NCBI RefSeq assembly: GCF_963422225.1
Contig: NZ_OY728607.1
Coordinates: forward strand, 1,054,001 to 1,118,000
Source: Candidatus Trichorickettsia mobilis
GTDB lineage: Bacteria > Pseudomonadota > Alphaproteobacteria > Rickettsiales > Rickettsiaceae
Direction of reading: 5' to 3'
Length of the DNA: 64,000 nt
The notes beneath the pieces were generated by a model. It saw nothing but the letters and a program-made list of their open reading frames with translations, ran no database searches and was not told the origin of the DNA. Numbering within the stretch: the stretch's first letter is position 1; the number at the start of each line of letters is the position of its first letter. Shown piece by piece: positions 44,635 to 53,668 of this stretch. Both the position numbers and the translations under genes were made by a program.

Positions 44635-46410
44635 TCAACCTGGAAAGCTATTCATCTCTTGATGAACATTCGAATCTATACCCATCAGTAACTCTAGAGC
44701 CTGCAAATTTTCATTATCACAAATTTCTTCAACAAAATCTTTGCAATTAATACTAAGCTGACTCATTAAGCTAATTAGCTGTGATGTAACTTTGTTATCA
44801 TGATAATTTGAGAACTTTTTTAATAACTTAGGATAATTTAGCAGTATATTATCATATACAATTTCAATTACACTAAATATATTACATGCAGCGATATTAT
44901 GAGAGGAGTATTCCATCTCATTTATGTTTGGCGTTATTAAATGATCAGTAGTATAGGTATATTTGCTTATAGAGTTAGCTAGTTGAGTGGCGATGCTTTC
45001 TGTAGATTTTTTGTCAACATATATGTTATCTTTAGTTATAGCATATATGACCTTTAAGGCATCTATGTAACCTAATATTAAAGGGTTAGTTTCATAAATT
45101 TTGCGGTTAATATCAACTTTAAAAATTTTGTCAATTTTATCTGATAGAGACTGATACTTCCAGCAAGCAATTTCTTTGTTATCGTGAGTTGCTATATATT
45201 CTATTTCTTGTTTTTTCCATATGGTTATCTTTTCAGCTGTAGTTTTTAATACTTCATGCAATTTATCTGGATCTAAGATAAATTTCATAAGCTTTGCAGT
45301 GTCAGCATTAATTATATTGCTTTTTGCTGTAGTGCTAATTGCCTTTATTACTTTTCCACTATTAGGCACTATAAAATCTAAAACAGCAAATAAAGCTTTC
45401 ATAGAAATGGGTATATTAGTTGATATAAGCAATTGTTGGCTTGTAATTACTCCTGCGGTATTAAACATATGATGTAACTTATTGTATAAAGATGAATAGT
45501 AACTATATAATAATTCATCGCTCTTAAGTTCATTGCATGGAGCTAACTTGTCTTCAAGTGTTAAGTTTTTTATTTTAAGGCTTTCTTCTAGTGATTTCGA
45601 AGAATGTCTGGCTAGCTGTTGTACATGTTCAAAATGTATCTTATGCGTTATATTATTAAAGCCGCAAATTTCAGCAAATTTTGAGTGTTTACAGCTAAAT
45701 TGATGAGCTAAATAAGAAAAAAAATTTGCCCCAATATTGTTTTCTAGCTCTGTGCGTATATTATTATACGCAAACTCTGTCATTGTCAGTGATTTTTGTT
45801 TTAATTGCAGATGAAGGAATTTTTTAGCTATAATTTCTTTATCTGCAGCGAAAAGAGACAAAGTATTATAAAAAGCAGAGTAACCATTATTATTACATTG
45901 AAAGGGGTTAGCCCCGTAAGTAAGTAATATATCTATAATATTGTTGTTGTCATGTGTTATTGCGTGATTTAACAAATGAAACAAAATCCCTTCTGAGTAT
46001 GTATAATAAGAATTCAGACCTTCTATTGATTGATATAAGATACTAGTTTCTTGTAAAATTACTTGCCGATTTACAGAATTACTTTCTAGCACCAAGTTGA
46101 TTAAGCTACTTATATTAGTATATACATTGCTGGGCGGTTCTAAGAATTTACTTAAGTTGAATATAAATCTAGTTTCTTCTAAAGTTAATGATTCAATTTG
46201 CTGTTTTTGTATTAGTGCTAGCATTTTATTGCGTACATGGGATACAGTTTGTGCTGTATTATCTATGATGGTAGTAAGATCTATGTGTTCATTATGTTCT
46301 AGTACTTCTAATGTTAACCACGCTACATTATGCTTAAGTATGTTATATTGATCTTTAATAAAGTTATAATTTAGTATAATTTGTTTATATTGCCCATGCG
46401 TAGTTTTCAT
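44635..46410 (-). CDS. Unrecognised 591-residue protein with an ankyrin-like repeat
   Basis: I do not recognise the whole protein. It is mostly helical, without signal peptide or membrane segment. Residues about 135-185 (FHLLNHAITHDNNNIIDILLTYGANPFQCNNNGYSAFYNTL) look like one or two ankyrin repeats; the rest is Leu-, Asn- and Lys-rich with no catalytic motif seen. Ankyrin proteins of Rickettsiales are often secreted into the host cell, so an effector role is possible but unproven. The second IS4-type element ends 54 bases upstream, so its native promoter may be displaced. Inverted 13-base repeats bracket the gene (44470 and 46410). The start GAGGGTAGATGTATG includes a usable ribosome site. 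Confidence 0.6.
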   Translation of the reverse strand: MKTTHGQYKQIILNYNFIKDQYNILKHNVAWLTLEVLEHNEHIDLTTIIDNTAQTVSHVRNKMLALIQKQQIESLTLEETRFIFNLSKFLEPPSNVYTNISSLINLVLESNSVNRQVILQETSILYQSIEGLNSYYTYSEGILFHLLNHAITHDNNNIIDILLTYGANPFQCNNNGYSAFYNTLSLFAADKEIIAKKFLHLQLKQKSLTMTEFAYNNIRTELENNIGANFFSYLAHQFSCKHSKFAEICGFNNITHKIHFEHVQQLARHSSKSLEESLKIKNLTLEDKLAPCNELKSDELLYSYYSSLYNKLHHMFNTAGVITSQQLLISTNIPISMKALFAVLDFIVPNSGKVIKAISTTAKSNIINADTAKLMKFILDPDKLHEVLKTTAEKITIWKKQEIEYIATHDNKEIACWKYQSLSDKIDKIFKVDINRKIYETNPLILGYIDALKVIYAITKDNIYVDKKSTESIATQLANSISKYTYTTDHLITPNINEMEYSSHNIAACNIFSVIEIVYDNILLNYPKLLKKFSNYHDNKVTSQLISLMSQLSINCKDFVEEICDNENLQALELLMGIDSNVHQEMNSFPG

Positions 46411-46463
46411 ACATCTACCCTCAATGAAAGTAATAATAAAATTATAACTCTTTTCGTAATGAT

Positions 46464-47556
46464 CAGGACTTACGCAAATCGCACGACAGGGCTCTTTAAT
46501 TCCTGGATTAAATAGTTCCTTAATAACCCGCTCTTTAGCTGATATACGGTGCTAGAAGCAGCATTTGCAGCTTTTTTCAAACAATTCCAGACCATGATAG
46601 CGCAAGCTATATGATTTCTCTGTATTCTTCCTATTCTACATTGGCACTTTTCAATACCGGTGACTTGCTTGACTTCACGATGAAATTCCTCAATCTTCCA
46701 CCTGAAGCCATACTCTTGTTGTACAGCATCAAGCGAATTTTGAGCCATGTCGTTTGTGACGACATAGTCAGTTCTGTTGGTAGAAACAGTTACTCTGAAT
46801 AATTTCACTTTATGATCTTTAGGAAATTTATGAATCTTGATAATCTTACCGTTGCTAATATCATCAGTACTCCAATCCAAAGAATCAACTCTACAGTAAG
46901 CCTTATTACCGTTGCTATCGTCTACTAAACGATTACTTTTGATAGGACAATAGTAATATTTACCGATAGTTTCTATTTGAAGTAGAATCGAGGTTGTCGC
47001 ATACCAACTATCCATAAGTACTGTGTTAAATGCAACCTTTTTGCTATAATGAGCATTACGCAGCATTTCTTTAACGTGATCTATTTTAGTTAAACCGTCT
47101 TTATCGGGATTGAATATCCTATAATCTATTATCCAAAACTTATTCTCTTCAGGATTAACATAAACACAGGTCACAATACCTATGCCTTTTATTACTTCCT
47201 TGGCATTGCCGCTATATTGATACCTGACTTCATCTATATTATTCGAGTAACTTTTATCTAATACGCTATCGTCAAATAGCAACTTGCCGTTAGCGCTGAA
47301 GATAATCTCTTCTTTACCGTGTTCCCATATTAATCTTGGTGATAATTTAGCATTCGCTAGATATCTTCTGACCCTGTCGTCGCTTAAACCTTCTACATGA
47401 TCAGCAAAATTTGTAATAGTATAATTTGTCTGGCTCGATAATAAATACTGACAATAATCTATTCTTGTAGTCATCTTATACTCACAATCTAAATTACATT
47501 ATACTCCCATAATATCTCGATTCTTATCTAATTTCATTAGTCTTGCGGAAGTCCTG
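46464..47556 (-). mobile_element. IS4-superfamily insertion sequence, copy 2
   Basis: It has the same length (1093 bases) and the same ends as copy 1 at 11307-12399, in opposite orientation. A perfect 5-base target duplication, ATGAT, flanks it (46459-46463 and 47557-47561). The insertion is between the ankyrin-containing gene and the TrpX-like gene and breaks no visible reading frame. Confidence 0.93.
46470..47474 (-). CDS. IS4-superfamily DDE transposase
   Basis: The protein is the same 334 residues as the transposase at 11389-12393, including the first acidic motif LLFDDSVLDKS, VLMDSWYAT and the YGFRWKIEEFHREVK signature. The lack of divergence between two copies 35 kb apart argues for recent transposition. 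Confidence 0.93.
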   Translation of the reverse strand: MTTRIDYCQYLLSSQTNYTITNFADHVEGLSDDRVRRYLANAKLSPRLIWEHGKEEIIFSANGKLLFDDSVLDKSYSNNIDEVRYQYSGNAKEVIKGIGIVTCVYVNPEENKFWIIDYRIFNPDKDGLTKIDHVKEMLRNAHYSKKVAFNTVLMDSWYATTSILLQIETIGKYYYCPIKSNRLVDDSNGNKAYCRVDSLDWSTDDISNGKIIKIHKFPKDHKVKLFRVTVSTNRTDYVVTNDMAQNSLDAVQQEYGFRWKIEEFHREVKQVTGIEKCQCRIGRIQRNHIACAIMVWNCLKKAANAASSTVYQLKSGLLRNYLIQELKSPVVRFA

Positions 47557-47771
47557 ATGATTTAAAGAGTTATAGTTTTATCAAGTGAGATGAATTATTA
47601 TTTTCTGAATGATTTTTGTTACTGATTATTATTTATATATCAAAATCAAGTAATTCCTTAGATTCACGTAGGGCATGTGATAACAATGGTCTCTAATCTT
47701 TTCGTAATATCTTTTTGCAATCAACGGTTGAATTGTATCATAGTTATTTAACTAATCAAGCGTATAAATAA

Positions 47772-48761
47772 TTATTCTATTATTTTTGCTGCTTGTTTTA
47801 TAATGTCCTGTGAAACATTGATACCAAGTTTTTTTGCTGCGTTAAGGTCAAGGTACAATTCGGTGCTTTCTGGAAATTCCACAGCTGGTAATGCGTTATC
47901 TGAATCTTGTGCAATACGCACAATCATTTTTCCTGTTTGCCACCCTACCTGATATTGATTGGGTCCAAGAGCGGCTACTGCTCCACTGCCTATTGCATCA
48001 GTATCACTAACAAACACCGGTATGGTGGCTTCATTTGCAGCCTTAATGATACTTTGCATGGCACTCAAAGCCGTATTATCGTTACTGATAAAAATTGCTT
48101 CGCTACTCTCTGCCAGCTTTGTAGCGCTTTGTGCTACATCTGCAGTTTTACTTGCGGTTTGTTTAATTAAAATCAGGTCAAATTTTGGACAAAGTTTTTC
48201 TAATTTTTGCACAATACTTACAGAATTTGCTTCACCTGGATTATATAAAATGCCAAGTTTTTTTAGTGACGGCAACAGCTTTTTAAATAACTCTAATTGC
48301 GGCTCTAACTGCACAAAATTTGATACACCTGAAATATTACCACCAGGTTTTTGAAGGTCATTAACTAGTCCTGCTCCTAATGGATCAGTAACTGTGCTAA
48401 ACACCATCTTTATTTGACCAAGTTTAGCATATTTAATAAAACTTTGAGCAGCAACAGTGCCAACACCGACTACAATAGTTGGTGCCTGACCAACAAATTT
48501 ATTGGCAATCTGTTGCGAGAGTGTTGCCATCCCTTGGGCTGATTCAATTCGTAAATCTAGATTATCATTGGCTTTATAACCGGAATTAGCTAATGCTGCT
48601 ATTATTCCCTTGGTTGTGGTATCTAATGCTGGGTGATCGGTAGTTTGATTAATATATACACTTATTTTCTTTGGCTTATCATCGTTAACAGCAAAAGCCG
48701 ATATATTCAACGACCAGCAAAAGACTGCAATAATAGAGGTAATAAATAATGATTTTTTCAT
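47772..48761 (-). CDS. ABC-type substrate-binding protein, TrpX-like
   Basis: This 329-residue periplasmic binding protein of the DUF534/TrpX group has a signal peptide ending near AFA-VNDD. The mature part contains ISVYINQTTDHPALD, PTIVVGVGTVAAQS, VFSTVTDPLGAGLV, NISGVSN and GILYNPGEANS, all typical of this group. Members bind tryptophan or other amino acids. The start overlaps a trpR-like repressor gene by four bases, which favours tryptophan or a related ligand. No permease or ATPase gene is next to it; downstream lies the IS4-type copy. Confidence 0.78.
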   Translation of the reverse strand: MKKSLFITSIIAVFCWSLNISAFAVNDDKPKKISVYINQTTDHPALDTTTKGIIAALANSGYKANDNLDLRIESAQGMATLSQQIANKFVGQAPTIVVGVGTVAAQSFIKYAKLGQIKMVFSTVTDPLGAGLVNDLQKPGGNISGVSNFVQLEPQLELFKKLLPSLKKLGILYNPGEANSVSIVQKLEKLCPKFDLILIKQTASKTADVAQSATKLAESSEAIFISNDNTALSAMQSIIKAANEATIPVFVSDTDAIGSGAVAALGPNQYQVGWQTGKMIVRIAQDSDNALPAVEFPESTELYLDLNAAKKLGINVSQDIIKQAAKIIE

Positions 48762-49054
48762 TTTAGGCTCCTAAATTTATCTAGCATGAGTTGATATCCT
48801 TGGTTATGTTCTTCTCTTAAAAATCTAGCCACTCTACCTATGGTAGTAAGGCTAGCGCCGGTAATAGCATGAATTTCTCGGTAAGAAAATTTATTTTGAT
48901 CTAATAGTTGTGCCACCTTCCATCTTTCTTTTAATGCTTTTATTTCTTGTGGAGTACATAAATCCAAAATAAATCTCATAGCTTCATTTTTGTTGTCTAA
49001 TTGTGCCAAAGCATCAAATAATTCGATTATAGTATGGTGATCCTCATCTTTCAT
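48758..49054 (-). CDS. Trp repressor family regulator (TrpR/YerC)
   Basis: These 98 residues have the TrpR fold: an N-terminal helical dimer region, LCTPQEIKALKERWKVAQLL and the helix-turn-helix FSYREIHAITGASLTTIGRVARFLRE. TrpR proteins bind operators when loaded with tryptophan. The YerC subgroup has uncertain ligands. The overlap with the TrpX-like gene makes a likely autoregulated pair, and a palindrome lies in its promoter (49090-49102). Related repressors in chlamydiae sense tryptophan shortage inside host cells. Confidence 0.82.
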   Translation of the reverse strand: MKDEDHHTIIELFDALAQLDNKNEAMRFILDLCTPQEIKALKERWKVAQLLDQNKFSYREIHAITGASLTTIGRVARFLREEHNQGYQLMLDKFRSLK

Positions 49055-49085
49055 TTCAAACTATTCCCCGTTAAGATGTAATACT

Positions 49086-49114
49086 ATACTACTACAGTAG
49101 TACAATATTGTCAA
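49086..49114 (-). promoter_or_regulatory. trpR-like gene promoter with an overlapping palindrome
   Basis: On the minus strand TTGACA (49114-49109), a 17-base spacer and TAGTAT (49091-49086) lie about 32 bases before the trpR-like start. The 13-base palindrome TACTACTGTAGTA (49102-49090) fills the spacer and touches the -10 box, a natural repressor position. Two ACAATATTGT palindromes flank the -35 box (49103-49112 and 49116-49125). Confidence 0.72.
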
Positions 49115-49283
49115 GACAATATTGTAAAATATCTTTCGGTTTCTTAAGCTAATGCGAGTTTCTGGCAATTTTAATTGGCAACTCGCGTTATTTAGGTTGA
49201 TTACTTATTGGAATTTATACTATAGTGATTTTCTATTTTATATCTAAATTTTCTTGCCTATAATCCTTACTTGATAAGATCTA

Positions 49284-49322
49284 CAGCCTTAACTTGACGC
49301 GTAGATTTCCGCGAACACTCTA
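49284..49322. repeat. Fragment of the GAGAGTGTTC MITE family
   Basis: Only the right end is present: CCTTAACTTGACGCGTA followed by GCGAACACTCTA. The rest of the 49055-49370 gap is AT-rich and apart from the trpR promoter shows nothing else. Confidence 0.6.
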
Positions 49323-49370
49323 TAACTAACGTTTAAACTTAAAAACTCGTGAACGCTCCAACCAAGAAGT

Positions 49371-50272
49371 CTAAGATAAAAGCCGTGATAAAACAAATTC
49401 AGCTATAGCAACATCTTGCGCACTAATGCCAGAAAAATCTGCGATTATTGTTTTTACGTCTGCAGCGACACCTAATTTCAAGGCATCTCCAAGCTCTATC
49501 AGCGAATTTAAGGTGACAACGCCAGATCCCCTATAGCCTTTGCCACATCACCTAATTTCATAGCTTGCTCTTTGCTATCCACAATCACTAAATCGCTTTT
49601 GGCAAAAACGTCAACTGACAGCTCGCTTTTATGGGTATCATCACTACCAAAAGCAATGATAGCTTTATTGGAGTCTTTGTTAATATCGTGAATAATTGGG
49701 TTGGTTGATGAAGTAGCAGTAAAAATCACATCACATTTTGTGACCAATTTCTCTATTGAATCACATACAGAGTCAGTAATATTTCTAGCTTTGCTTTGGT
49801 CTCTAGCGTAGAGCATGATGTTGCTAGTTGGGTATTTTATACGCAATAAATCATAAAGCATTGTTCCCAAATTCCCGCTACCAATAATTCCAATATTTTT
49901 TAGACGCCATGGAATCCACTCGCTTACGATGATCCCTACAATGGCTGTTCTTACGCCAGTAAGAAAACCCTCATCGTACAAGATAACTTTGGGTACCCCA
50001 GTATCGGCAGCGAAAACTAGTATAACACCATTACCACCAAATGGACTACCGTTGGCAATTTTAATTACTAAATTGTTACTGCCTTGTTTGTATCCGCCTT
50101 TAATATGGCAATCGCTACCATAATTAGGAAAAACAAATTGCATAGGCGGTGGCACTTCATAAAGCCCAGATGCGAAATCAATAAAAGCAGATTTGTGTGA
50201 GCGAATCAGTTCTTCTAAGTCTGCAGTGAAATTAATGGCCTGCTTGATTTCTTTAAGTGCAAATATTTTCAT
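49371..50272 (-). pseudogene. Ornithine cyclodeaminase/mu-crystallin family gene, frameshifted
   Basis: The frame from 50272 encodes an NAD-dependent OCD-family protein (TGVRTAIVGIIVSEWI, IGIIGSGNLGTMLYDLL, IIAFGSDDTHKSELS) and ends early at 49508 as GDLALSP. The expected C-terminus continues one frame over (GSGVVTLNSLIELGDALKLG...AQDVAIAEFVLSRLLS) to a stop at 49371. The break is at a run of four G near 49530, and one extra G restores about 300 residues. Relatives include ornithine cyclodeaminase, ketimine reductase and SbnB-like enzymes; specificity cannot be assigned. It overlaps the broken aminotransferase gene upstream by 20 bases. Confidence 0.78.
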
Positions 50273-51381
50273 GACGCAAGAACTCTTTTAGTCTTTCAAG
50301 ACACTCTGGCATATTTTTTCTACCAAATCCAATTCTGAAGTAGTTGCCTTGATGGCTATAGATTGATGCGGGCATCAACAGAACACTTTGTTCTTGTAGC
50401 AATCTATCACAGAAGGAATCTATAACTTCCAAGCCTTTATATTTCACAAAACCCACGCATCCTCCTTGCGGTTTCACCCATTGAAATAAATGACCATATT
50501 CTATAAAGAGTTGATCTAGAATTTTTAAATTCTCTTCTACAATTTTGTTGTTGCGCTTAAGGATATAATCCTTATTGTGTAGGGATATAAGGCTTAGGAT
50601 TTCAGCCGGTGCACTGTTACATATGGAAGTGTAATGCTTCATATGCTCTATCTTCTTCAAAATAACTTGATCCTGACATGCAATCCAGCCAATTCTGAGG
50701 CCTGCCATGCCAAAGGCTTTGCTCATCACTCCAGTGATAGAGCCTTATCATATAAACATGCAGCAGGAGGAGCCCATGGTTTATTCATGTCTCCAAGAAG
50801 TCTATAGACCTCATCTGAAAACAACCAAATACCCTTCGACTACAGATATCAATTAAACCTTTTAACTTATCCTCCTCTATCACTTGTCCTGTGGGATTAT
50901 GAGGGAAGTTGATGACTATGCATTTTGTGTTTGGCTGGAGCGCATCTTGAATAGAATTTAAATCAATACACCAGTTATCTTCTTCTTTTAACGAAACTTC
51001 TGATATATCTGCCCCTTTCAATTTTGGAATTTCAAGAAGTGATTGATAGCAAGGTGTTAAAACAATGACATGATCACCAGCTTCAATCAAAGTATGAAGT
51101 GCACAAAATATAACTTCTTCAGCACCAGCAAACATGAGGATATTATCTACTTCAAGACCGCTGTAGAGCTCATCTGCTACCGATTTACGTAAAGCAGGTA
51201 ACCCCGGTGCTTCTGTATAACTAAGACGTAAATTATCCCATAATTTTTTATCTTCAGGAGATGCAAAGCTCAAAATCTCTGACATTTGAAAGCTTTCTGC
51301 ATCCGAGCAGCATAGCAGATATTTAGCCGAGAACTCGTGACGTGATAAATATTCTTCCAGTTTAAATGGATTTATGCTCAT
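50253..51381 (-). pseudogene. Class I/II aminotransferase gene with two frameshifts
   Basis: Three consecutive frames together encode a PLP-dependent aminotransferase of about 376 residues. The first (51381 to about 50830) has the GAEEVIFCALHTLIEAGD segment and NFPHNPTGQ. The second (about 50830-50735) has GIWLFSDEVYRLLGDMNKPW. The third has GVMSKAFGMAGLRIGW with the PLP-binding Lys and runs to 50253. Each break looks like one missing base (after CGAA near 50830 and in TGGAG near 50734). With the overlapping OCD-like gene it formed a two-gene amino-acid pathway operon. A freshly decayed operon or base-calling errors are both possible. Confidence 0.78.
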
Positions 51382-51478
51382 TATTTTCTCAATTCTTTTA
51401 GATATTTAAAAACAGTAGGCTCTACCAAGACCCAAATTTTTGCTACATAATCGGCAGCGTTTTTTTATTAAAAGCACC

Positions 51479-51502
51479 TAAGTGAAACCAATACTTTCAC
51501 TA
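51479..51502. terminator. Weak hairpin between merR and the aminotransferase
   Basis: AGTGAAA and TTTCACT form a 7-base stem with a 7-base loop. A T-rich stretch follows on either strand a few bases away. It may end the ihfA-merR transcript. Confidence 0.35.
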
Positions 51503-51564
51503 AAGCTTTTTTATCTGCGTTACCTAGATCATATAGTAGTTATTGTGACACTTACCTAAAAACC

Positions 51565-51867
51565 TTATAATCTATTGATTACATTATTAATATTGGACGA
51601 GAGTTGACAAAATTTATGCATCAAAATATCTATTTGATTAATTATAGTATTATGATCCAAATTAAATAGATTATAAGAATGCTCTTTGACTCTGGTTTTA
51701 ATTAATGCGATATTTTGTTGAGTATAATATCGTCGGCCTTTAATTTTAGTAACAGTAAAATTTGGTAAAACCTTCTCCAAATAACGTAACTGATGAGCAG
51801 GTATATGGAGCATGGTTGTTACTTCAGCAATTGAATAGTATTTTTTACATTGTAAATTTTCAATCAT
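51565..51867 (-). CDS. MerR-family regulator
   Basis: This 100-residue protein has the N-terminal MerR winged helix: YYSIAEVTTMLHIPAHQLRYLEKVLPNFTVTKIKGRRYYTQQNIALI. A short tail without metal-binding cysteines follows. A merR gene directly after ihfA is standard in alphaproteobacteria; its target is not established. It overlaps ihfA by four bases. Confidence 0.88.
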   Translation of the reverse strand: MIENLQCKKYYSIAEVTTMLHIPAHQLRYLEKVLPNFTVTKIKGRRYYTQQNIALIKTRVKEHSYNLFNLDHNTIINQIDILMHKFCQLSSNINNVINRL

Positions 51868-52184
51868 TTTAGTTCATGATGATCATTAATTATATTCTTT
51901 AAATATTTAGCAGGAGAAAAACTGATAACGCTTCTTGGCTCAATAATAATCTGAGTTTTGGTCTGCAAATTTTGACCAGGTCTTGCTTTTTTATTATTGA
52001 TACTAAAACTACCAAACTTCTGCAATACTAACTTCTGCTCACTTTTTAAAATAACTTGCATCTGGTTAAAAATTTGATTTACTATTTCTTCACAGACCAT
52101 GCCAGAGAACCCTACTTTTGATTTTAGCATGGAAGTGATCTTTTCCTTGGTAATAGTAATAGAATTTTGATTTGTAGTATTCAT
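51864..52184 (-). CDS. ihfA: Integration host factor alpha-like DNA-bending protein
   Basis: This 106-residue HU/IHF-family protein has the two-helix dimer base (ITKEKITSMLKSKVGFSGMVCEEIVNQIFNQM) and the core VLQKFGSFSINNKKARPGQNLQT. The C-terminal arm IIEPRSVISFSPAKYLKN completes it. IHF bends DNA in regulation and recombination. The position between fabH and merR supports IhfA over HU. A MITE-like element sits upstream, between it and fabH. Confidence 0.88.
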   Translation of the reverse strand: MNTTNQNSITITKEKITSMLKSKVGFSGMVCEEIVNQIFNQMQVILKSEQKLVLQKFGSFSINNKKARPGQNLQTKTQIIIEPRSVISFSPAKYLKNIINDHHELK

Positions 52185-52251
52185 AATATTTTACTCTACT
52201 TTTTTACTCAAGAACGACAACGCAATCTAGTTATAAAATACTCGTTTTACT

Positions 52252-52513
52252 GAGAGCGTTTAATAGCATACGATCAGGTGAAGGAAAATTGACGCTCAAT
52301 CGTCTTGCTTGAGCTACTCAACCCGTCATTGCGAGGGAGCTCGCTCCCGTGGCAATCTAGAAAATCCGTATAGCCTAATTGTGGATTGCTTCGACTTCGT
52401 CTCGCAATGACGCGCAGTCGAGAGCTCACAATGATGCTTAAGAAGTGCCCAAGCAAGACGACGGTACCGTCTCTTTTCCTTAACTTGACGCGTATGGTTC
52501 ATTGAACACTCTC
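52252..52513. repeat. MITE-like element with GAGAGTGTTC termini, long copy
   Basis: At 262 bases this is the longest member. Ends are GAGAGCGTTTAATA and GAACACTCTC; the palindrome CATTGCGAGGGAGCTCGC...GCAATGACG is present, with extra sequence (AAGCAAGACGACGGTACCG) near the right end matching CGTCTTGCTTGAGC near the left. It is flanked by GTTTTACT and GTTTTTAC, an imperfect duplication. It separates ihfA from fabH. Confidence 0.72.
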
Positions 52514-52525
52514 GTTTTTACCGAG

Positions 52526-52651
52526 TATAGCTTTGAGCGATAAGCTAGTGATATTAAATTTTGTAGGACTCGCTTGTGCTCACGTACTTTTGTACACTCC
52601 GCAAGCTCGCCTTTAAATTCAACGTCACTAGGCTTATCGCTCTGTGCTATA
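52526..52651. repeat. Palindromic element, TTGTGCTCACGTA family, copy 2
   Basis: The outer arms TATAGC-TTGAGCGATAAGC and GCTTATCGCTC-GCTATA enclose AAATTTTGTAGGACTCGCTTG, a GTACTTTTGTAC hairpin and CGCCTTTAAATTCAAC. The inside matches 33940-34037. It ends three bases from the fabH stop, so it may form the fabH transcript end. Confidence 0.75.
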
Positions 52652-52653
52652 CA

Positions 52654-53649
52654 TCACCAACGGATTAACGCCGATCCCCAAGTTAACCCTGCTCCAAAAG
52701 CTGTAAAAAGGATAATATCGCCTTCGTTTAATGAACCTGATGATTTTAACTCAGAGAGAGCTAATGGAATTGACGATGCCGAGCAATTCGCGTGTTTAGC
52801 TATTGTTTTTATTACTTTATTTTCGTCGACATTAAGTCGGTCAATAATTGACTGAATAATTCTGAGATTAGCTTGATGAGGTATCAAATAACTAATATCA
52901 GCAATAGTTAAATTGTTTTTTGCTAAAATCTCGATCATTGAATCAGTCATTTTTTCAACGGCATTTTTAAATAAAGCTGGACCTTTCATCTTAATTTTAC
53001 CGCTTTGGCCGTTAGAACTCACCCCACCATCAGTATATAGCAGCTCACCATAACTACCATTGGAATATATCTGACTATCAATTACACCAGAATTCACCTC
53101 TATTTTAGGTGACGCAAATAAAAATCCATTATTATCAACGCTCTTACGTTGTAGAACCACTGCTCCGGCACCATCACCAAATAACACGCAAGTATTTCGA
53201 TCACCCCAATCTAGTAAAGATGACATTTTTTCGGCGCAAATTAGTAATATGGTGTTATATTTCCCAGATGCTGCTAAACTATCAGCTACCTGCAGCCCAT
53301 AAATAAAACCCGAACACACTGCTTGTAAATCAAATGATGGGATATTTCCTAATGCAAAATATCCTTGTACTTTGGTGGCGGTAGAAGGAAAGCTATTATC
53401 TGGCGTTGTCGTACAGACAATGATTAAATCAATATCAGTTGGTAGCAAATTAGCATCTTGCAAAGCATGTTCGGCAGCTTTGTATGCCAAATGTGAGGTA
53501 TATTCATCACTTGCTGCTAGATGTCTTTGTAAAATTCCAGTTCTTGATTTTATCCACTCATCTGTAGTATCAACAAACGACTCTAGATCTAGGTTAGTTA
53601 CTATGTTTTTTGGTAAATAACCACCACATCCAATAATCTTACACGCCAT
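52654..53649 (-). CDS. fabH: Beta-ketoacyl-ACP synthase III
   Basis: This 331-residue enzyme starts fatty acid synthesis by condensing acetyl-CoA with malonyl-ACP. The catalytic triad is intact: Cys in [13 protein letters not shown], His in [10 protein letters not shown] and Asn in [27 protein letters not shown] near the N-terminus is typical. In many alphaproteobacteria plsX lies between rpmF and fabH; here that space holds only a repeat. Confidence 0.95.
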   Translation of the reverse strand: MACKIIGCGGYLPKNIVTNLDLESFVDTTDEWIKSRTGILQRHLAASDEYTSHLAYKAAEHALQDANLLPTDIDLIIVCTTTPDNSFPSTATKVQGYFALGNIPSFDLQAVCSGFIYGLQVADSLAASGKYNTILLICAEKMSSLLDWGDRNTCVLFGDGAGAVVLQRKSVDNNGFLFASPKIEVNSGVIDSQIYSNGSYGELLYTDGGVSSNGQSGKIKMKGPALFKNAVEKMTDSMIEILAKNNLTIADISYLIPHQANLRIIQSIIDRLNVDENKVIKTIAKHANCSASSIPLALSELKSSGSLNEGDIILFTAFGAGLTWGSALIRW

Positions 53650-53668
53650 ATAATCTTACACACCATTT

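Noticed and set aside
52274-52456. Sixty-residue frame upstream of ihfA
   Set aside because: It is MITE sequence read as protein.
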